Positions 1-8,032 of a DNA stretch of 64,000 nucleotides are shown here, one piece after another. The position numbers and the translations under genes are program-made. Origin of the DNA: Streptomyces roseoverticillatus. GTDB taxonomy: Bacteria; Actinomycetota; Actinomycetes; Streptomycetales; Streptomycetaceae. The stretch spans positions 62,001 through 126,000 of the forward strand of contig NZ_JOFL01000021.1 in assembly GCF_000719265.1 (NCBI RefSeq), written 5' to 3'. The first letter of the stretch is position 1; each line of letters begins with the position of its first letter. A model generated the notes under the pieces. It worked only from the letters and a program-made list of their open reading frames with translations. It made no database searches and was not told the origin of the DNA.

Positions 1-431
1 TCGAGGGGCTCATCGCCGACGCGCTGGACCTGGCCGGGGAAGACAGCTGGACTCCGCCCGACACCGGGACCCTCGGCGGCGATCTGCACGCCCTGGCACA
101 GGAGGTCGCCGACACCTTCGGCGATCCGGCCGCCGGAGCGGCCCCCGCCGCCTTCATCGCCGCCGCGTTCCAGTCGGAGCAGGCGGCGGAGGCCCTGCGG
201 GGCTTCTACGCCGAACGCTTCGGACGCTGCGCGCCGCTGGTCGAACGGGCCGTCGCCCGCGGCGAAGTGCCCGCCGGCACGGACCCCGGCGCCCTCGCCC
301 GTGCCGTCTCGGCGCCGCTGTTCTTCCGGCTGTTCATCACCCGCGAGCCGCTCGACAGGGCGGTCGCCGGGCAGGCCGCGGACGCCGCCCTGGCGGCAGC
401 CCGCGCCGGAGTCTTCGCGTCAACCGCCTGA
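1..431 (+). CDS. TetR-family regulator, C-terminal part (truncated by window edge)
   Basis: Only the last 142 codons are present; the reading frame runs from base 3 to the TGA at 429-431. The DNA-binding domain lies outside the window. What is visible is an all-helical, Ala/Glu-rich ligand-binding domain. The stretches AAFIAAAFQSEQAAEALRGF, ERAVARGEVP and a late FFRLFITREPLD segment are typical of the C-terminal domain of TetR repressors, where ARGEVPAGTDP is a recurrent motif. It is convergent with the DUF4937 gene, from which it is separated by a short GC-rich tandem repeat. The ligand and targets cannot be inferred. Confidence 0.75.
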   Translation, partial: EGLIADALDLAGEDSWTPPDTGTLGGDLHALAQEVADTFGDPAAGAAPAAFIAAAFQSEQAAEALRGFYAERFGRCAPLVERAVARGEVPAGTDPGALARAVSAPLFFRLFITREPLDRAVAGQAADAALAAARAGVFASTA

Positions 432-476
432 CCGGCGGGCGCCCGGCCGGCGGGCGCCCGGCCGGCGGGCGCCCCG
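432..476. repeat. Three tandem 15-bp GC-rich repeats
   Basis: Three consecutive copies of CCGGCGGGCGCCCGG (the last with one change) fill the gap between two convergent genes. Each copy contains the self-complementary core GGGCGCCC, so the array can fold and may act as a bidirectional terminator. That role is an inference. Confidence 0.6.
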
Positions 477-481
477 GCGCG

Positions 482-1087
482 TCACACGGTCCAGGAGGGC
501 TCCAGGGCGACGATGTCGCCGCCGATCTCCGCCACGTCGGCTTCGAGCTGCGTCCGCAGGGCGAGCCTCTCGACCCGCTCCGCGCGGTACTTCCCGTGCT
601 CGGCCTCGGAGTTCCACACGGAGAGGACGATGAACTCCCGGCCGGGAGCCTCCCCGAAGACGCCGCGCAGCATTCCGGGGGACCCGGCCATGGCCGGGTT
701 CCACACCTTCTCCTGCATCAGGGTGAAGTGCTCCACGCGGTCCGCCCGGACCCGGCAGTGGGCGATCCGCACCACGTCCGCATCCGCGAACTGCGGGCTG
801 AAGCCCACCTTCACGTCGAGGCGGTGCTCGAACAGCCGCACTTGGAGGTTCTTGAAGGTCCCGGCCTGCGCGGCCGCCAGTCTGTCGTGGGACCGCGCCA
901 TGAAGGAGTCGTAGAACGCCCGGCTCTCCCAGAAGCCGAACAGGTGCACCACATGCGGGCGCCCTCTGCTCCAGCCCCCGCCCTGCCCCCGGAATCCGGG
1001 CTCGCCGGGCAGGCCCGCCCATTTGCGTTGCCCGCGTTCGAAGCCGCGGCGGTCGACCACGGTGCAGCGAGTCCACTTGACCAGCAC
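482..1087 (-). CDS. YdbC-like DUF4937 domain protein
   Basis: A 201-aa soluble protein beginning MLVKWTRCTVVD. The N-terminal half (FRGQGGGW, VHLFGFWESRAFYDSFM) matches the DUF4937/YdbC pattern of a dimeric alpha/beta-barrel, monooxygenase-like fold, and the C-terminal half (IVLSVWNSEAEHGKYR) looks like a second such domain. The catalytic role is unknown for this family. The start is GTG. No Shine-Dalgarno is visible, but a TACGAT -10-like hexamer at 1094-1099 places transcription start at or next to the GTG, so the transcript may be leaderless. It shares direction with the acetyltransferase gene upstream. Confidence 0.7.
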   Translation of the reverse strand: MLVKWTRCTVVDRRGFERGQRKWAGLPGEPGFRGQGGGWSRGRPHVVHLFGFWESRAFYDSFMARSHDRLAAAQAGTFKNLQVRLFEHRLDVKVGFSPQFADADVVRIAHCRVRADRVEHFTLMQEKVWNPAMAGSPGMLRGVFGEAPGREFIVLSVWNSEAEHGKYRAERVERLALRTQLEADVAEIGGDIVALEPSWTV

Positions 1088-1093
1088 CGCGCC

Positions 1094-1099
1094 ATCGTA
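1094..1099 (-). promoter_or_regulatory. Candidate -10 box for a leaderless transcript
   Basis: TACGAT on the minus strand lies six bases before the GTG at 1087, the usual -10 to start distance. No convincing -35 was seen. This is an inference from spacing only. Confidence 0.35.
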
Positions 1100-1121
1100 C
1101 GGCCCGTACAGCGGACCGCAG

Positions 1122-1799
1122 TCACGTACCGGAGGACTGCACCCGTCCGAGGACCGCCGCGTCCGTCTCGGCGAGCTCGATCCGGAACTCTCGCGCCAGC
1201 AACTGCACCAACTCCGCCGCGCGCACCTCCCGTTGCCCCTCCGGGCCGTCCGGACGGGCGGTGACGAGCATGGAACCCACCAGACCCCGCCGTATGCCGG
1301 GCTCCGTCTGCTGTACCACCACGCGCGAGACGAAGGGTGAGTGCGGGTGCGTGGAGATGTAGTGGTTCATGACGGCGTAATCGACCGGGACGCGTTCCTC
1401 CGGGCCGAACGCATACAGGTCGAACCAGCCCTCCGGATGGAGCGAACGGAGCACCTGCACGCCCTCCGGCTCCCGCTCGATGCCGAACGTCCAGCCGCCC
1501 TGCTGCACCTGCACCCCGTCACGGAACGGCAGGGGCTCCAGCAGCCCCTCTCCGCCGAACCCGACGTCGCACAGCCACTGTTCGCCGCCGACTTCGGCCT
1601 TCAGCGCCATGTGGGTGACCGGGCGCAGCTTGTCGCTGTCCATCCTGATCCGCGCACCGATACCCGTGAAGGAGAATCCGATGCGCTCCAGGACCGCCGC
1701 GAAGAGCAGGTTCTGCTCGTAGCAGTAACCTCCGCGGCGCTGCGCCACCATCTTGTCCTGAAGTGCCTTGACGTCCAGGAGAATCGGCCAGCCCAGCAA
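1122..1799 (-). CDS. Arylamine N-acetyltransferase, N-terminally shortened
   Basis: The family transfers acetyl from acetyl-CoA to arylamines or hydrazines through a Cys-His-Asp triad. All three residues are visible: Cys in [10 protein letters not shown], His in VTHMAL and Asp in [10 protein letters not shown]. The protein is 225 aa, whereas family members are usually about 260-285 aa. It begins (TTG at 1799) at LLGWPILLD, equivalent to the LLGRPISLD segment normally found about 45-55 residues into the protein. The helical N-terminus (YLxRI...L...H...PFENLD) is absent, and an in-frame stop lies 12 codons upstream. A GAGGGGAGA ribosome-binding site precedes the TTG. Without the N-terminal helices it may not fold, so it could be a decaying gene. 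The neighbouring tetR gene ends 67 bp upstream. Confidence 0.7.
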   Translation of the reverse strand: MLGWPILLDVKALQDKMVAQRRGGYCYEQNLLFAAVLERIGFSFTGIGARIRMDSDKLRPVTHMALKAEVGGEQWLCDVGFGGEGLLEPLPFRDGVQVQQGGWTFGIEREPEGVQVLRSLHPEGWFDLYAFGPEERVPVDYAVMNHYISTHPHSPFVSRVVVQQTEPGIRRGLVGSMLVTARPDGPEGQREVRAAELVQLLAREFRIELAETDAAVLGRVQSSGT

Positions 1800-1866
1800 G
1801 CCCTCTCCCCTCGGCCTGTCACCCGACAGTATTCACTCCCCGCGCGGGGCGGCCCGCCGGCTGCCG

Positions 1867-2433
1867 TCATGCGAAACCGGCCGCCTCCAGCACTGCCGAG
1901 GCGGCTTGCCGTGCGCTGCGCGCGGGTGCCGGAGTTCCGGTGATCGCCGACGTGGTGATCGCGCCGTCGGCCAGGACCGCCAGCTGTTCCGCCACGGGCC
2001 CGGGCTCCGCGGCTCCTGCGTCGCGCACCAGTCCGTGCAGATAGCGCAGCACTTCGGCTTTGTGGTCCCTCACGGCTTCGGCCACGGCCGGGGAGGCCGT
2101 ACCGAGTTCGCCGTAGGCATTGATGAACGCACAGCCCCGGAAATCCGGTTGGCCGAACCATTCCTCCAGCCAGTCGAACACCGCGAGGGGGCGCTCCGCC
2201 GCCGACGGACGCGCGGCGACGTACTCGGCGAGCGCGCCGCGCCAGCGCCCGTCACGCCGCCGCAGATAGGCCTCCACCAGCACGTCCTTCGAGGGGAAGC
2301 GCTGGTAGAGGCGTTTGAGCGAGACCCCGGAGGCCGCCCGGATCCGGTCCATCCCGACCGTCTGGATGCCGTGCTCATAAAACAAGGCCTCCGCGGCGTC
2401 GAGCAGGCGTCCGTCGGCTTCGGTGATGTCCAT
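1867..2433 (-). CDS. TetR/AcrR-family transcriptional regulator
   Basis: 188 aa. The N-terminal helix-turn-helix (residues about 8-50) reads [29 protein letters not shown]...[16 protein letters not shown], the TetR signature. The remainder is a helical effector domain with [12 protein letters not shown], common in the TetR_C_6/LfrR-like group. The ATG at 2433 has GGAGG at good spacing. It is divergent from the DUF1348 gene, and the gap between them holds two copies of a palindrome that fits a TetR operator, so it probably represses itself and its neighbour. The ligand is unknown. Confidence 0.85.
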   Translation of the reverse strand: MDITEADGRLLDAAEALFYEHGIQTVGMDRIRAASGVSLKRLYQRFPSKDVLVEAYLRRRDGRWRGALAEYVAARPSAAERPLAVFDWLEEWFGQPDFRGCAFINAYGELGTASPAVAEAVRDHKAEVLRYLHGLVRDAGAAEPGPVAEQLAVLADGAITTSAITGTPAPARSARQAASAVLEAAGFA

Positions 2434-2454
2434 TGCCCCTCCCGGGCTGGCGCG

Positions 2455-2470
2455 GAGAACGATCGTTCTC
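2455..2470. promoter_or_regulatory. Operator palindrome O1 (TetR site)
   Basis: GAGAACGATCGTTCTC is a perfect 16-bp palindrome 21 bp upstream of the tetR start. It is repeated with one change 35 bp away. The location and symmetry are typical for a divergently acting TetR operator. Confidence 0.8.
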
Positions 2471-2489
2471 TAGGCTACACACGAAACAA

Positions 2490-2505
2490 GAGAACGACCG
2501 TTCTC
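2490..2505. promoter_or_regulatory. Operator palindrome O2 (TetR site)
   Basis: GAGAACGACCGTTCTC is the second copy, with one base breaking symmetry, 30 bp before the DUF1348 start. Centre-to-centre spacing to O1 is 35 bp, so repressor dimers could sit on both promoters independently. Confidence 0.8.
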
Positions 2506-2535
2506 CCCCATTCCTTATGCGCGGAAGGGCTCGCC

Positions 2536-2958
2536 ATGACTCAGCGCCCACCCCTGCCCCCGTTCGACGAATCCTCCGCCCGCACCAAAGTGCAGGCCGC
2601 CGAGGACGCCTGGAACAGCCGCGATCCCGAACGGGTCGCCCTCGCCTACACCGAGGACTGCGTCTGGCGGAACCGGCACGAATTCATCACCGGCCGCAAC
2701 GAGATACGGGCCTTCCTGCAACGGAAATGGGAGAAGGAGCTCGACTACCGGCTGCGCAAAGAGCTCTGGTCGTGGTCCGGCAACCGGATCTCGGTGTGCT
2801 TCCGATACGAGTGGCACGACGCCGGCGGCCAGTGGTGGCGCAGCTACGGGAACGAGCAGTGGGAATTCGCCCCGGACGGCCTGATGCGGCGCCGCGAGGC
2901 CAGCATCAACGACGTGCCGATCACCGAGGCGGAAAGGGAACTGGCTCCCCGAGCATGA
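2536..2958 (+). CDS. DUF1348 / NTF2-like (SnoaL-fold) protein
   Basis: 140 aa with the family signature [48 protein letters not shown] followed by the [20 protein letters not shown] strands. This is the cone-shaped NTF2-like fold of DUF1348 proteins, which have no established reaction. The ATG at 2536 has GGAAGGG eight bases upstream. It is the only gene divergent from the TetR regulator and carries one operator copy in its promoter region, so it is the likely regulated target. A strong terminator follows directly. Confidence 0.8.
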   Translation: MTQRPPLPPFDESSARTKVQAAEDAWNSRDPERVALAYTEDCVWRNRHEFITGRNEIRAFLQRKWEKELDYRLRKELWSWSGNRISVCFRYEWHDAGGQWWRSYGNEQWEFAPDGLMRRREASINDVPITEAERELAPRA

Positions 2959-3010
2959 AACCCGGACGCGGAAGCCCGGACGCGAAAAGCGGGGACCCGG
3001 GCACGGAAAA

Positions 3011-3051
3011 GGGCGGCGCCCCGGAGGAATCCATCCTCCGGGGCGCCGCCC
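3011..3051. terminator. Bidirectional hairpin terminator
   Basis: An 18-bp perfect GC-rich stem (3011-3028 with 3034-3051) encloses a 5-nt loop. It sits between the convergent DUF1348 gene and nrdJ, nine bases from the nrdJ stop codon. Confidence 0.9.
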
Positions 3052-3059
3052 TCGTCACA

Positions 3060-5924
3060 TCAGCTGCAGCCGCTGGTCGAGCCGCAGCCCTCGCAGAGGT
3101 AGCAGCTGCCCGCGCGGCGCATCTTCGTGCCGCAGGAGAAGCACAGCGGGGCGTCCGCGTTCAGTCCCAGCTGCATCTCCACCAGCTCGGTGGAGTTGTG
3201 GGCCTGCTTCGGGGCCGGGACCGCGGCGGCCGGCTGCGCCGGCTTCGGGGCCTCGGTCTGGCGCGGCGCGGACTGGGCGAGGCCCTCCACGTCGACGTCC
3301 TCGTCGGTCGGCTCGTACGAGCCGGTGTCCAGGTGACGCTGACGCTCCTCGGCGGAGTGGATGCCGAGGGCCGAGCGGGTCTCGAAGGGCAGGAAGTCCA
3401 GCGCCAGGCGGCGGAAGATGTAGTCGACGATCGACTGCGCCATCCGCACGTCCGGGTCGTCCGTCATGCCGGCCGGCTCGAAGCGCATGTTGGTGAACTT
3501 CGAGACGTACGTCTCCAGCGGCACGCCGTACTGCAGACCGACCGAGACGGCGATGGAGAAGGCGTCCATCATGCCCGCGAGGGTCGAACCCTGCTTGGAC
3601 ATCTTCAGGAAGACCTCGCCGAGACCGTCGTCCGGGTAGGAGTTGGCGGTCATGTAGCCCTCGGCGCCGCCCACCGTGAAGGAGGTGGTGATGCCCGGGC
3701 GGCCCTTGGGGAGGCGCTTGCGGACGGGACGGTACTCGACGACCTTCTCCGCGGCGGGGGCGGCGGCCTCGGGGGCCTTGGCCTCCTCCTTCTTCTTGGC
3801 GGAGAGCGGCTGGCCGACCTTGCAGTTGTCGCGGTAGATCGCGAGGGCCTTCAGGCCGAGCTTCCAGCCCTCGTAGTAGACCTCCTCGACCTCCTCGACG
3901 GTGGCCGACTCCGGCAGGTTCACCGTCTTGGAGATCGCACCGGAGAGGAACGGCTGCGCGGCGGCCATCATGCGCACGTGGCCCATGGCGGAGATCGCGC
4001 GCTCGCCCATGGCGCAGTCGAAGACCTCGTAGTGCTCGGGCTTGAGGCCCGGGGCGTCGATCACATTGCCGTGCTCGCCGATGTGGGCGACGATCGCCTC
4101 GATCTGCTCCGGCTGGTAGCCCAGGCGCTTGAGCGCCTTCGGCACCGTGTTGTTGACGATCTGCATCGAGCCGCCGCCGACGAGCTTCTTGAACTTGACC
4201 AGGGCCAGGTCCGGCTCGACGCCCGTGGTGTCGCAGTCCATCATCAGGCCGATGGTGCCGGTGGGCGCCAGGACGGACGCCTGGGCGTTGCGGAAGCCGT
4301 TCTTCTCGCCGAGGCGGACGACGTCCTGCCAGGCCTCGGTCGCCGCGGCCCACACCGGGGTGTCCAGGTCGTCCATGCGCCGGGCGGCACCGTTGGCGTC
4401 GGCGTGCTGCTTCATGACGCGCTTGTGGGCGTCGGCGTTGCGGGCGTAGCCGTCGTACGGGCCGACGACCGCGGCCAGCTCGGCGGAGCGCTTGTAGGAG
4501 GTGCCGGTCATCAGGGAGGTGATGGCACCGGCGAGCGCGCGGCCGCCGTCGCTGTCGTAGGCGTGGCCGGTGGCCATCAGCAAGGCGCCGAGGTTGGCGT
4601 AGCCGATGCCCAGCTGGCGGAAGGCGCGGGTGGTCTCGCCGATCTTCTCGGTCGGGAAGTCGGCGAAGCAGATGGAGATGTCCATCGCCGTGATGACCAG
4701 CTCGACGACCTTGGCGAAGCGCTCGGCGTCGAACGACTGGTTGCCCTGGTCGTCGTCGCGGAGGAACTTCATGAGGTTGAGGGAGGCGAGGTTGCACGAG
4801 GAGTTGTCCAGGTGCATGTACTCGCTGCACGGGTTGGACGCGGTGATCCGGCCCGACTCCGGCGAGGTGTGCCAGTGGTTGATCGTGTCGTCGTACTGGA
4901 TGCCCGGGTCGGCGCAGGCCCACGCGGCCTCGGCCATCTTGCGGAAGAGGCCCTTGGCGTCGATCTCCTCGATGACCTCACCGGTCATCCGGGCGCGCAG
5001 CCCGAACTTCGAGCCGGTCTCGACGGCCTTCATGAACTCGTCGTTGACGCGGACGGAGTTGTTGGCGTTCTGGTACTGGACGGAGGTGATGTCGTCGCCG
5101 CCCAGGTCCATGTCGAAGCCGGCGTCGCGCAGGGCGCGGACCTTCTCCTCCTCCTTCACCTTGGTCTCGATGAAGGCCTCGACGTCGGGGTGGTCGACGT
5201 CGAGGACGACCATCTTGGCCGCACGGCGCGTGGCGCCGCCGGACTTGATCGTTCCTGCGGAGGCGTCGGCGCCGCGCATGAAGGAGACCGGGCCGGAGGC
5301 GTTGCCGCCGGAGGAGAGCAGCTCCTTGGAGGAGCGGATGCGGGAGAGGTTCAGGCCGGCGCCGGAGCCGCCCTTGAAGATCATCCCCTCTTCCTTGTAC
5401 CAGTCGAGGATCGACTCCATGGAGTCGTCGACGGAGAGGATGAAGCAGGCGGAGACCTGCTGCGGCTGCTTGGTGCCGACGTTGAACCAGACCGGGGAGT
5501 TGAAGCTGAAGACCTGGTGCAGCAGGGCGTAGGCCAGCTCGTGTTCGAAGATCTCGGCGTCCGCCGGGGAGGCGAAGTAGCCGTGCTCCTCGCCCGCCTT
5601 GCGGTAGGTCAGCACGACGCGGTCGATGAGCTGGCGGAGGCTGGACTCGCGCTCGGGCGAACCCGTCGCGCCGCGGAAGTACTTGCTCGTGACGATGTTG
5701 ACCGCGTTCACCGACCAGAAGTCGGGGAACTCCACGCCGCGCTGCTCGAAGTTGATCGAGCCGTCGCGCCAGTTGGTCATGACGACGTCACGACGCTCCC
5801 ACACGACCTCGTCGTACGGGTGGACACCGGGGGTGGTGTGGATGCGTTCGATGCGCAGACCCTTGCCGCCCTTGTTCCCCTTGGAGCGGGAACCTCGTGC
5901 CGGGCCGCTCGTCGTCTCGGTCAT
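3060..5924 (-). CDS. nrdJ: Class II (adenosylcobalamin-dependent) ribonucleoside-diphosphate reductase
   Basis: 954 aa from the ATG at 5924, chosen because GAGGGAGG lies just upstream. NrdJ reduces ribonucleotides to deoxyribonucleotides using coenzyme B12 and needs no oxygen. Visible landmarks are the N-terminal catalytic barrel with VSACFILSVDDSMES, the glycine-rich GGSGAGLNLSRIRSS, the active-site motif NPCSEY (Asn, Cys, Glu), NLPESATVEEVEEVYYEGWKLGLKALAIYRDNCKVGQPLS, and a C-terminal cysteine cluster (CFSCGTKM...CYLCEGCG) serving as redox shuttle or zinc site. Length is normal for actinomycete NrdJ. It lies 112 bp downstream of nrdR, with which it almost certainly forms an operon repressed by NrdR. 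Confidence 0.97.
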   Translation of the reverse strand: MTETTSGPARGSRSKGNKGGKGLRIERIHTTPGVHPYDEVVWERRDVVMTNWRDGSINFEQRGVEFPDFWSVNAVNIVTSKYFRGATGSPERESSLRQLIDRVVLTYRKAGEEHGYFASPADAEIFEHELAYALLHQVFSFNSPVWFNVGTKQPQQVSACFILSVDDSMESILDWYKEEGMIFKGGSGAGLNLSRIRSSKELLSSGGNASGPVSFMRGADASAGTIKSGGATRRAAKMVVLDVDHPDVEAFIETKVKEEEKVRALRDAGFDMDLGGDDITSVQYQNANNSVRVNDEFMKAVETGSKFGLRARMTGEVIEEIDAKGLFRKMAEAAWACADPGIQYDDTINHWHTSPESGRITASNPCSEYMHLDNSSCNLASLNLMKFLRDDDQGNQSFDAERFAKVVELVITAMDISICFADFPTEKIGETTRAFRQLGIGYANLGALLMATGHAYDSDGGRALAGAITSLMTGTSYKRSAELAAVVGPYDGYARNADAHKRVMKQHADANGAARRMDDLDTPVWAAATEAWQDVVRLGEKNGFRNAQASVLAPTGTIGLMMDCDTTGVEPDLALVKFKKLVGGGSMQIVNNTVPKALKRLGYQPEQIEAIVAHIGEHGNVIDAPGLKPEHYEVFDCAMGERAISAMGHVRMMAAAQPFLSGAISKTVNLPESATVEEVEEVYYEGWKLGLKALAIYRDNCKVGQPLSAKKKEEAKAPEAAAPAAEKVVEYRPVRKRLPKGRPGITTSFTVGGAEGYMTANSYPDDGLGEVFLKMSKQGSTLAGMMDAFSIAVSVGLQYGVPLETYVSKFTNMRFEPAGMTDDPDVRMAQSIVDYIFRRLALDFLPFETRSALGIHSAEERQRHLDTGSYEPTDEDVDVEGLAQSAPRQTEAPKPAQPAAAVPAPKQAHNSTELVEMQLGLNADAPLCFSCGTKMRRAGSCYLCEGCGSTSGCS

Positions 5925-6036
5925 GCCGCCTCCCTCTACGGGCAAAACGCCCTAATGCGCCTATTTCTTCCGTGGCGCGCTATGTCTGTCTTCGCCCGGG
6001 CGCGCGGCGCACCGGGCAGGTCTGTGATGGCCGCGG

Positions 6037-6549
6037 CTACTCGGCGGCCGTGCTGGGCGCGGGGACCCTGGAGTCCTCGTCGCCGTCGCCGGCGGTCGCG
6101 GCGGACCGCTGCTCGCGGAGCTCCGCGACGGCGGCCTCGAAGTCCTCGAGCGAGTCGAACGCCTGGTACACGGACGCGAACCGCAGATACGCGACGAGGT
6201 CGAGATCCCGGAGGGGGCCGAGTATGGCGAGACCCACGTCATGCGTGGAGAGCTCGGCGCTGCCCGTGGCGCGCACCGCCTCCTCGACCCGCTGGCCGAG
6301 CTGGGCCAGGGCGTCCTCGGTGACCGGGCGGCCCTGGCACGCCTTGCGCACTCCGGAGATGACCTTGGTGCGGCTGAAGGGCTCGGTGACCCCGCTCCGC
6401 TTGATCACCATCAGCGAAGCGGTCTCCACGGTCGTGAAACGACGGGAGCAGTCGGGGCACTGGCGCCGGCGCCGGATCGAGCAGCCGTCGTCGGTGGTCC
6501 GGCTGTCGACGACGCGGCTGTCGGGGTGCCTGCAGAAGGGGCAGTGCAT
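6037..6549 (-). CDS. nrdR: Transcriptional repressor NrdR
   Basis: 170 aa. An N-terminal zinc ribbon (CPFC at residues 3-6 and CPDC near 34-37) is followed by an ATP-cone domain from about residue 46 ([29 protein letters not shown]). NrdR senses the ATP/dATP balance and represses ribonucleotide reductase genes through paired NrdR boxes. The ATG at 6549 is preceded by GGAGGG. It is the first gene of the nrdRJ operon and is divergent from lexA. Two palindromic sequences upstream are candidate NrdR boxes, implying autoregulation. A Glu/Pro/Ala-rich tail after residue 150 is common in Streptomyces. Confidence 0.96.
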   Translation of the reverse strand: MHCPFCRHPDSRVVDSRTTDDGCSIRRRRQCPDCSRRFTTVETASLMVIKRSGVTEPFSRTKVISGVRKACQGRPVTEDALAQLGQRVEEAVRATGSAELSTHDVGLAILGPLRDLDLVAYLRFASVYQAFDSLEDFEAAVAELREQRSAATAGDGDEDSRVPAPSTAAE

Positions 6550-6684
6550 GGCTCTCCACCCTCCTCACCCTCGTAGGACTGTGCACGATCTTCAGCCTCT
6601 GCGGACCCTCGAACGGGGGCCTTGCGAAGCAGCCCCCAGCATAGGCGATAACGGCGCCCGCAAATGACCGGCGACACCCCTCGA

Positions 6685-6697
6685 CCACAACCTGTGG
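6685..6697. promoter_or_regulatory. Candidate NrdR box (proximal to nrdR)
   Basis: CCACAACCTGTGG has inverted arms CCACA/TGTGG around a 3-nt centre. It lies 136 bp before the nrdR start and about three helical turns from a second palindrome. Paired NrdR boxes about 31-33 bp apart are the known arrangement. Confidence 0.55.
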
Positions 6698-6717
6698 GCG
6701 GCTCTCGCCAATCAAAC

Positions 6718-6731
6718 CACTAGATCTGGTG
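6718..6731. promoter_or_regulatory. Candidate NrdR box (distal)
   Basis: CACTAGATCTGGTG is a 14-bp inverted repeat with one mismatched pair and resembles the NrdR consensus ACACWATATATWGTGT in its CAC...GTG arms. Its centre is 33 bp from the other candidate box. Confidence 0.55.
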
Positions 6732-7007
6732 CTGTGCGGTGAACCGTGCCGGACGCGTGTCGCGGCCGCGAAGACCGCTCACGAGCCTACGCGAGCCGCC
6801 CCGGCCGCAGGAGCACGGGGGCTTTGATGACAGACTGGAGCCACTCGCGGAGGGCTCCGGTCCGATTCGGCCGATCCTGCGCGGGGCCCGCAGGACCCCG
6901 GAACCCGCCCGGTGCGCTTCGCACCGAAGGGTACCGCAATAGACCGAATTGATCTTCAGCCGTACACCCCCGACCTTGATCACGTCAGGCAAACTTCGAT
7001 ATTTCAC

Positions 7008-7023
7008 TCGAACGTGTGTTTGG
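7008..7023. promoter_or_regulatory. LexA (SOS) box upstream of lexA
   Basis: TCGAACGTGTGTTTGG matches the actinobacterial SOS box TCGAAC-N4-GTTCGA, with the left half perfect and two changes in the right half. It lies 63 bp before the lexA start, as expected for autoregulation. Confidence 0.8.
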
Positions 7024-7085
7024 CGCAACCTTTCGAAAGCAACTACCGTTGTCCAGCTAGGGAGAACATCTCGAGAGGGGCCGAC

Positions 7086-7871
7086 GTGACCACCACCGCA
7101 GACAGCGCCACAATCACCGCCCAGGACCGCTCCCAGAACCGACTCGACCAGGCACACCCGATGAATGACGCAGCCATGAGCTCCGAGGGGCAGAAGCCCG
7201 CTCGGGCCCTCCCGGGCCGACCTCCAGGCATCCGGGCCGACAGCTCGGGCCTCACCGACCGCCAGCGGCGGGTCATCGAAGTGATCCGGGATTCCGTCCA
7301 GCGCCGGGGCTACCCACCCTCCATGCGGGAGATCGGCCAGGCGGTCGGGCTGTCGAGCACCTCCTCGGTGGCGCACCAGCTCATGGCGCTGGAGCGCAAG
7401 GGCTTCCTGCGCCGGGATCCGCACCGCCCCCGCGCCTACGAGGTGCGCGGCTCGGACCAGCCCAGCTCGCAGCCCACGGACACCACCGGCAAGCCGGCCG
7501 CGTCCTACGTACCGCTGGTCGGCCGGATCGCCGCGGGCGGTCCGATCCTGGCCGAGGAGTCCGTCGAGGACGTCTTCCCGCTCCCCCGCCAACTGGTGGG
7601 CGACGGCGAGCTGTTCGTCCTGAAGGTCGTCGGCGACTCCATGATCGAGGCCGCCATCTGCGACGGCGACTGGGTGACGGTCCGCCGTCAGCCCGTCGCG
7701 GAGAACGGCGACATCGTGGCCGCCATGCTCGACGGGGAAGCCACGGTCAAGCGCTTCAAGCGCGAGGACGGCCATGTGTGGCTGCTGCCGCACAACGCCG
7801 CCTACCAGCCGATCCCGGGCGACGAGGCCACCATCCTCGGCAAGGTCGTGGCGGTGCTGCGCCGCGTCTGA
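7086..7871 (+). CDS. lexA: SOS repressor LexA
   Basis: 261 aa from GTG at 7086, which has GAGAGGGG at 5-nt spacing; shorter starts at ATG 7161 or 7176 are possible. The winged-helix DNA-binding domain spans about residues 57-120 ([44 protein letters not shown]). The self-cleavage site is the Ala-Gly pair in GRIAAGGP. The catalytic Ser is in [13 protein letters not shown] and the Lys in [10 protein letters not shown]. RecA-stimulated autoproteolysis releases the SOS regulon. The first about 55 residues are a variable extension usual in streptomycetes. It is divergent from nrdR and convergent with the helicase gene. Confidence 0.96.
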   Translation: MTTTADSATITAQDRSQNRLDQAHPMNDAAMSSEGQKPARALPGRPPGIRADSSGLTDRQRRVIEVIRDSVQRRGYPPSMREIGQAVGLSSTSSVAHQLMALERKGFLRRDPHRPRAYEVRGSDQPSSQPTDTTGKPAASYVPLVGRIAAGGPILAEESVEDVFPLPRQLVGDGELFVLKVVGDSMIEAAICDGDWVTVRRQPVAENGDIVAAMLDGEATVKRFKREDGHVWLLPHNAAYQPIPGDEATILGKVVAVLRRV

Positions 7872-7893
7872 AGGCGCAGGCCGCAAGGCCTGG

Positions 7894-7923
7894 CCCCGGA
7901 ACCGCCCTGCGCCGGTTCCGGGG
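7894..7923 (+). terminator. lexA terminator hairpin
   Basis: An 11-bp stem (7894-7904 with 7913-7923, CCCCGGAACCG arm) with an 8-nt loop, 22 bp after the lexA stop, followed by a T-containing tail. Confidence 0.85.
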
Positions 7924-7938
7924 CTCTTTGCCGTCGTC

Positions 7939-7988
7939 TTTCTGTCGTAGAGCCTTTGTGCGTGTTTCTGTCGTAAGGCCTTTGTGCG
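7939..7988. repeat. Two 24-bp direct repeats
   Basis: Two near-identical copies (7939-7962 and 7965-7988, two differences) share TTTCTGTCGTA and GCCTTTGTGCG. They follow the lexA terminator and precede the convergent helicase stop. No function is recognised. Confidence 0.7.
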
Positions 7989-8032
7989 CGCTGGGCCCGG
8001 CGGCACCAGGCCCGCAGCGTCCAGCGACCCGT

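Noticed and set aside
3055..4923. A second minus-strand open frame inside nrdJ
   Set aside because: Out-of-frame shadow of a well-conserved gene.
5925..6036. A cobalamin riboswitch before nrdJ, or before the glutamate mutase genes
   Set aside because: I looked for the B12 box (GCCACTG-like) near nrdJ and the mutase genes and found none; NrdR control is expected for nrdRJ.
2433..6323. A 1296-codon plus-strand open frame
   Set aside because: It is the antisense shadow of nrdJ and nrdR, caused by GC-biased third positions; its translation is Arg/Gly/Val/Asp repeats with no family match.
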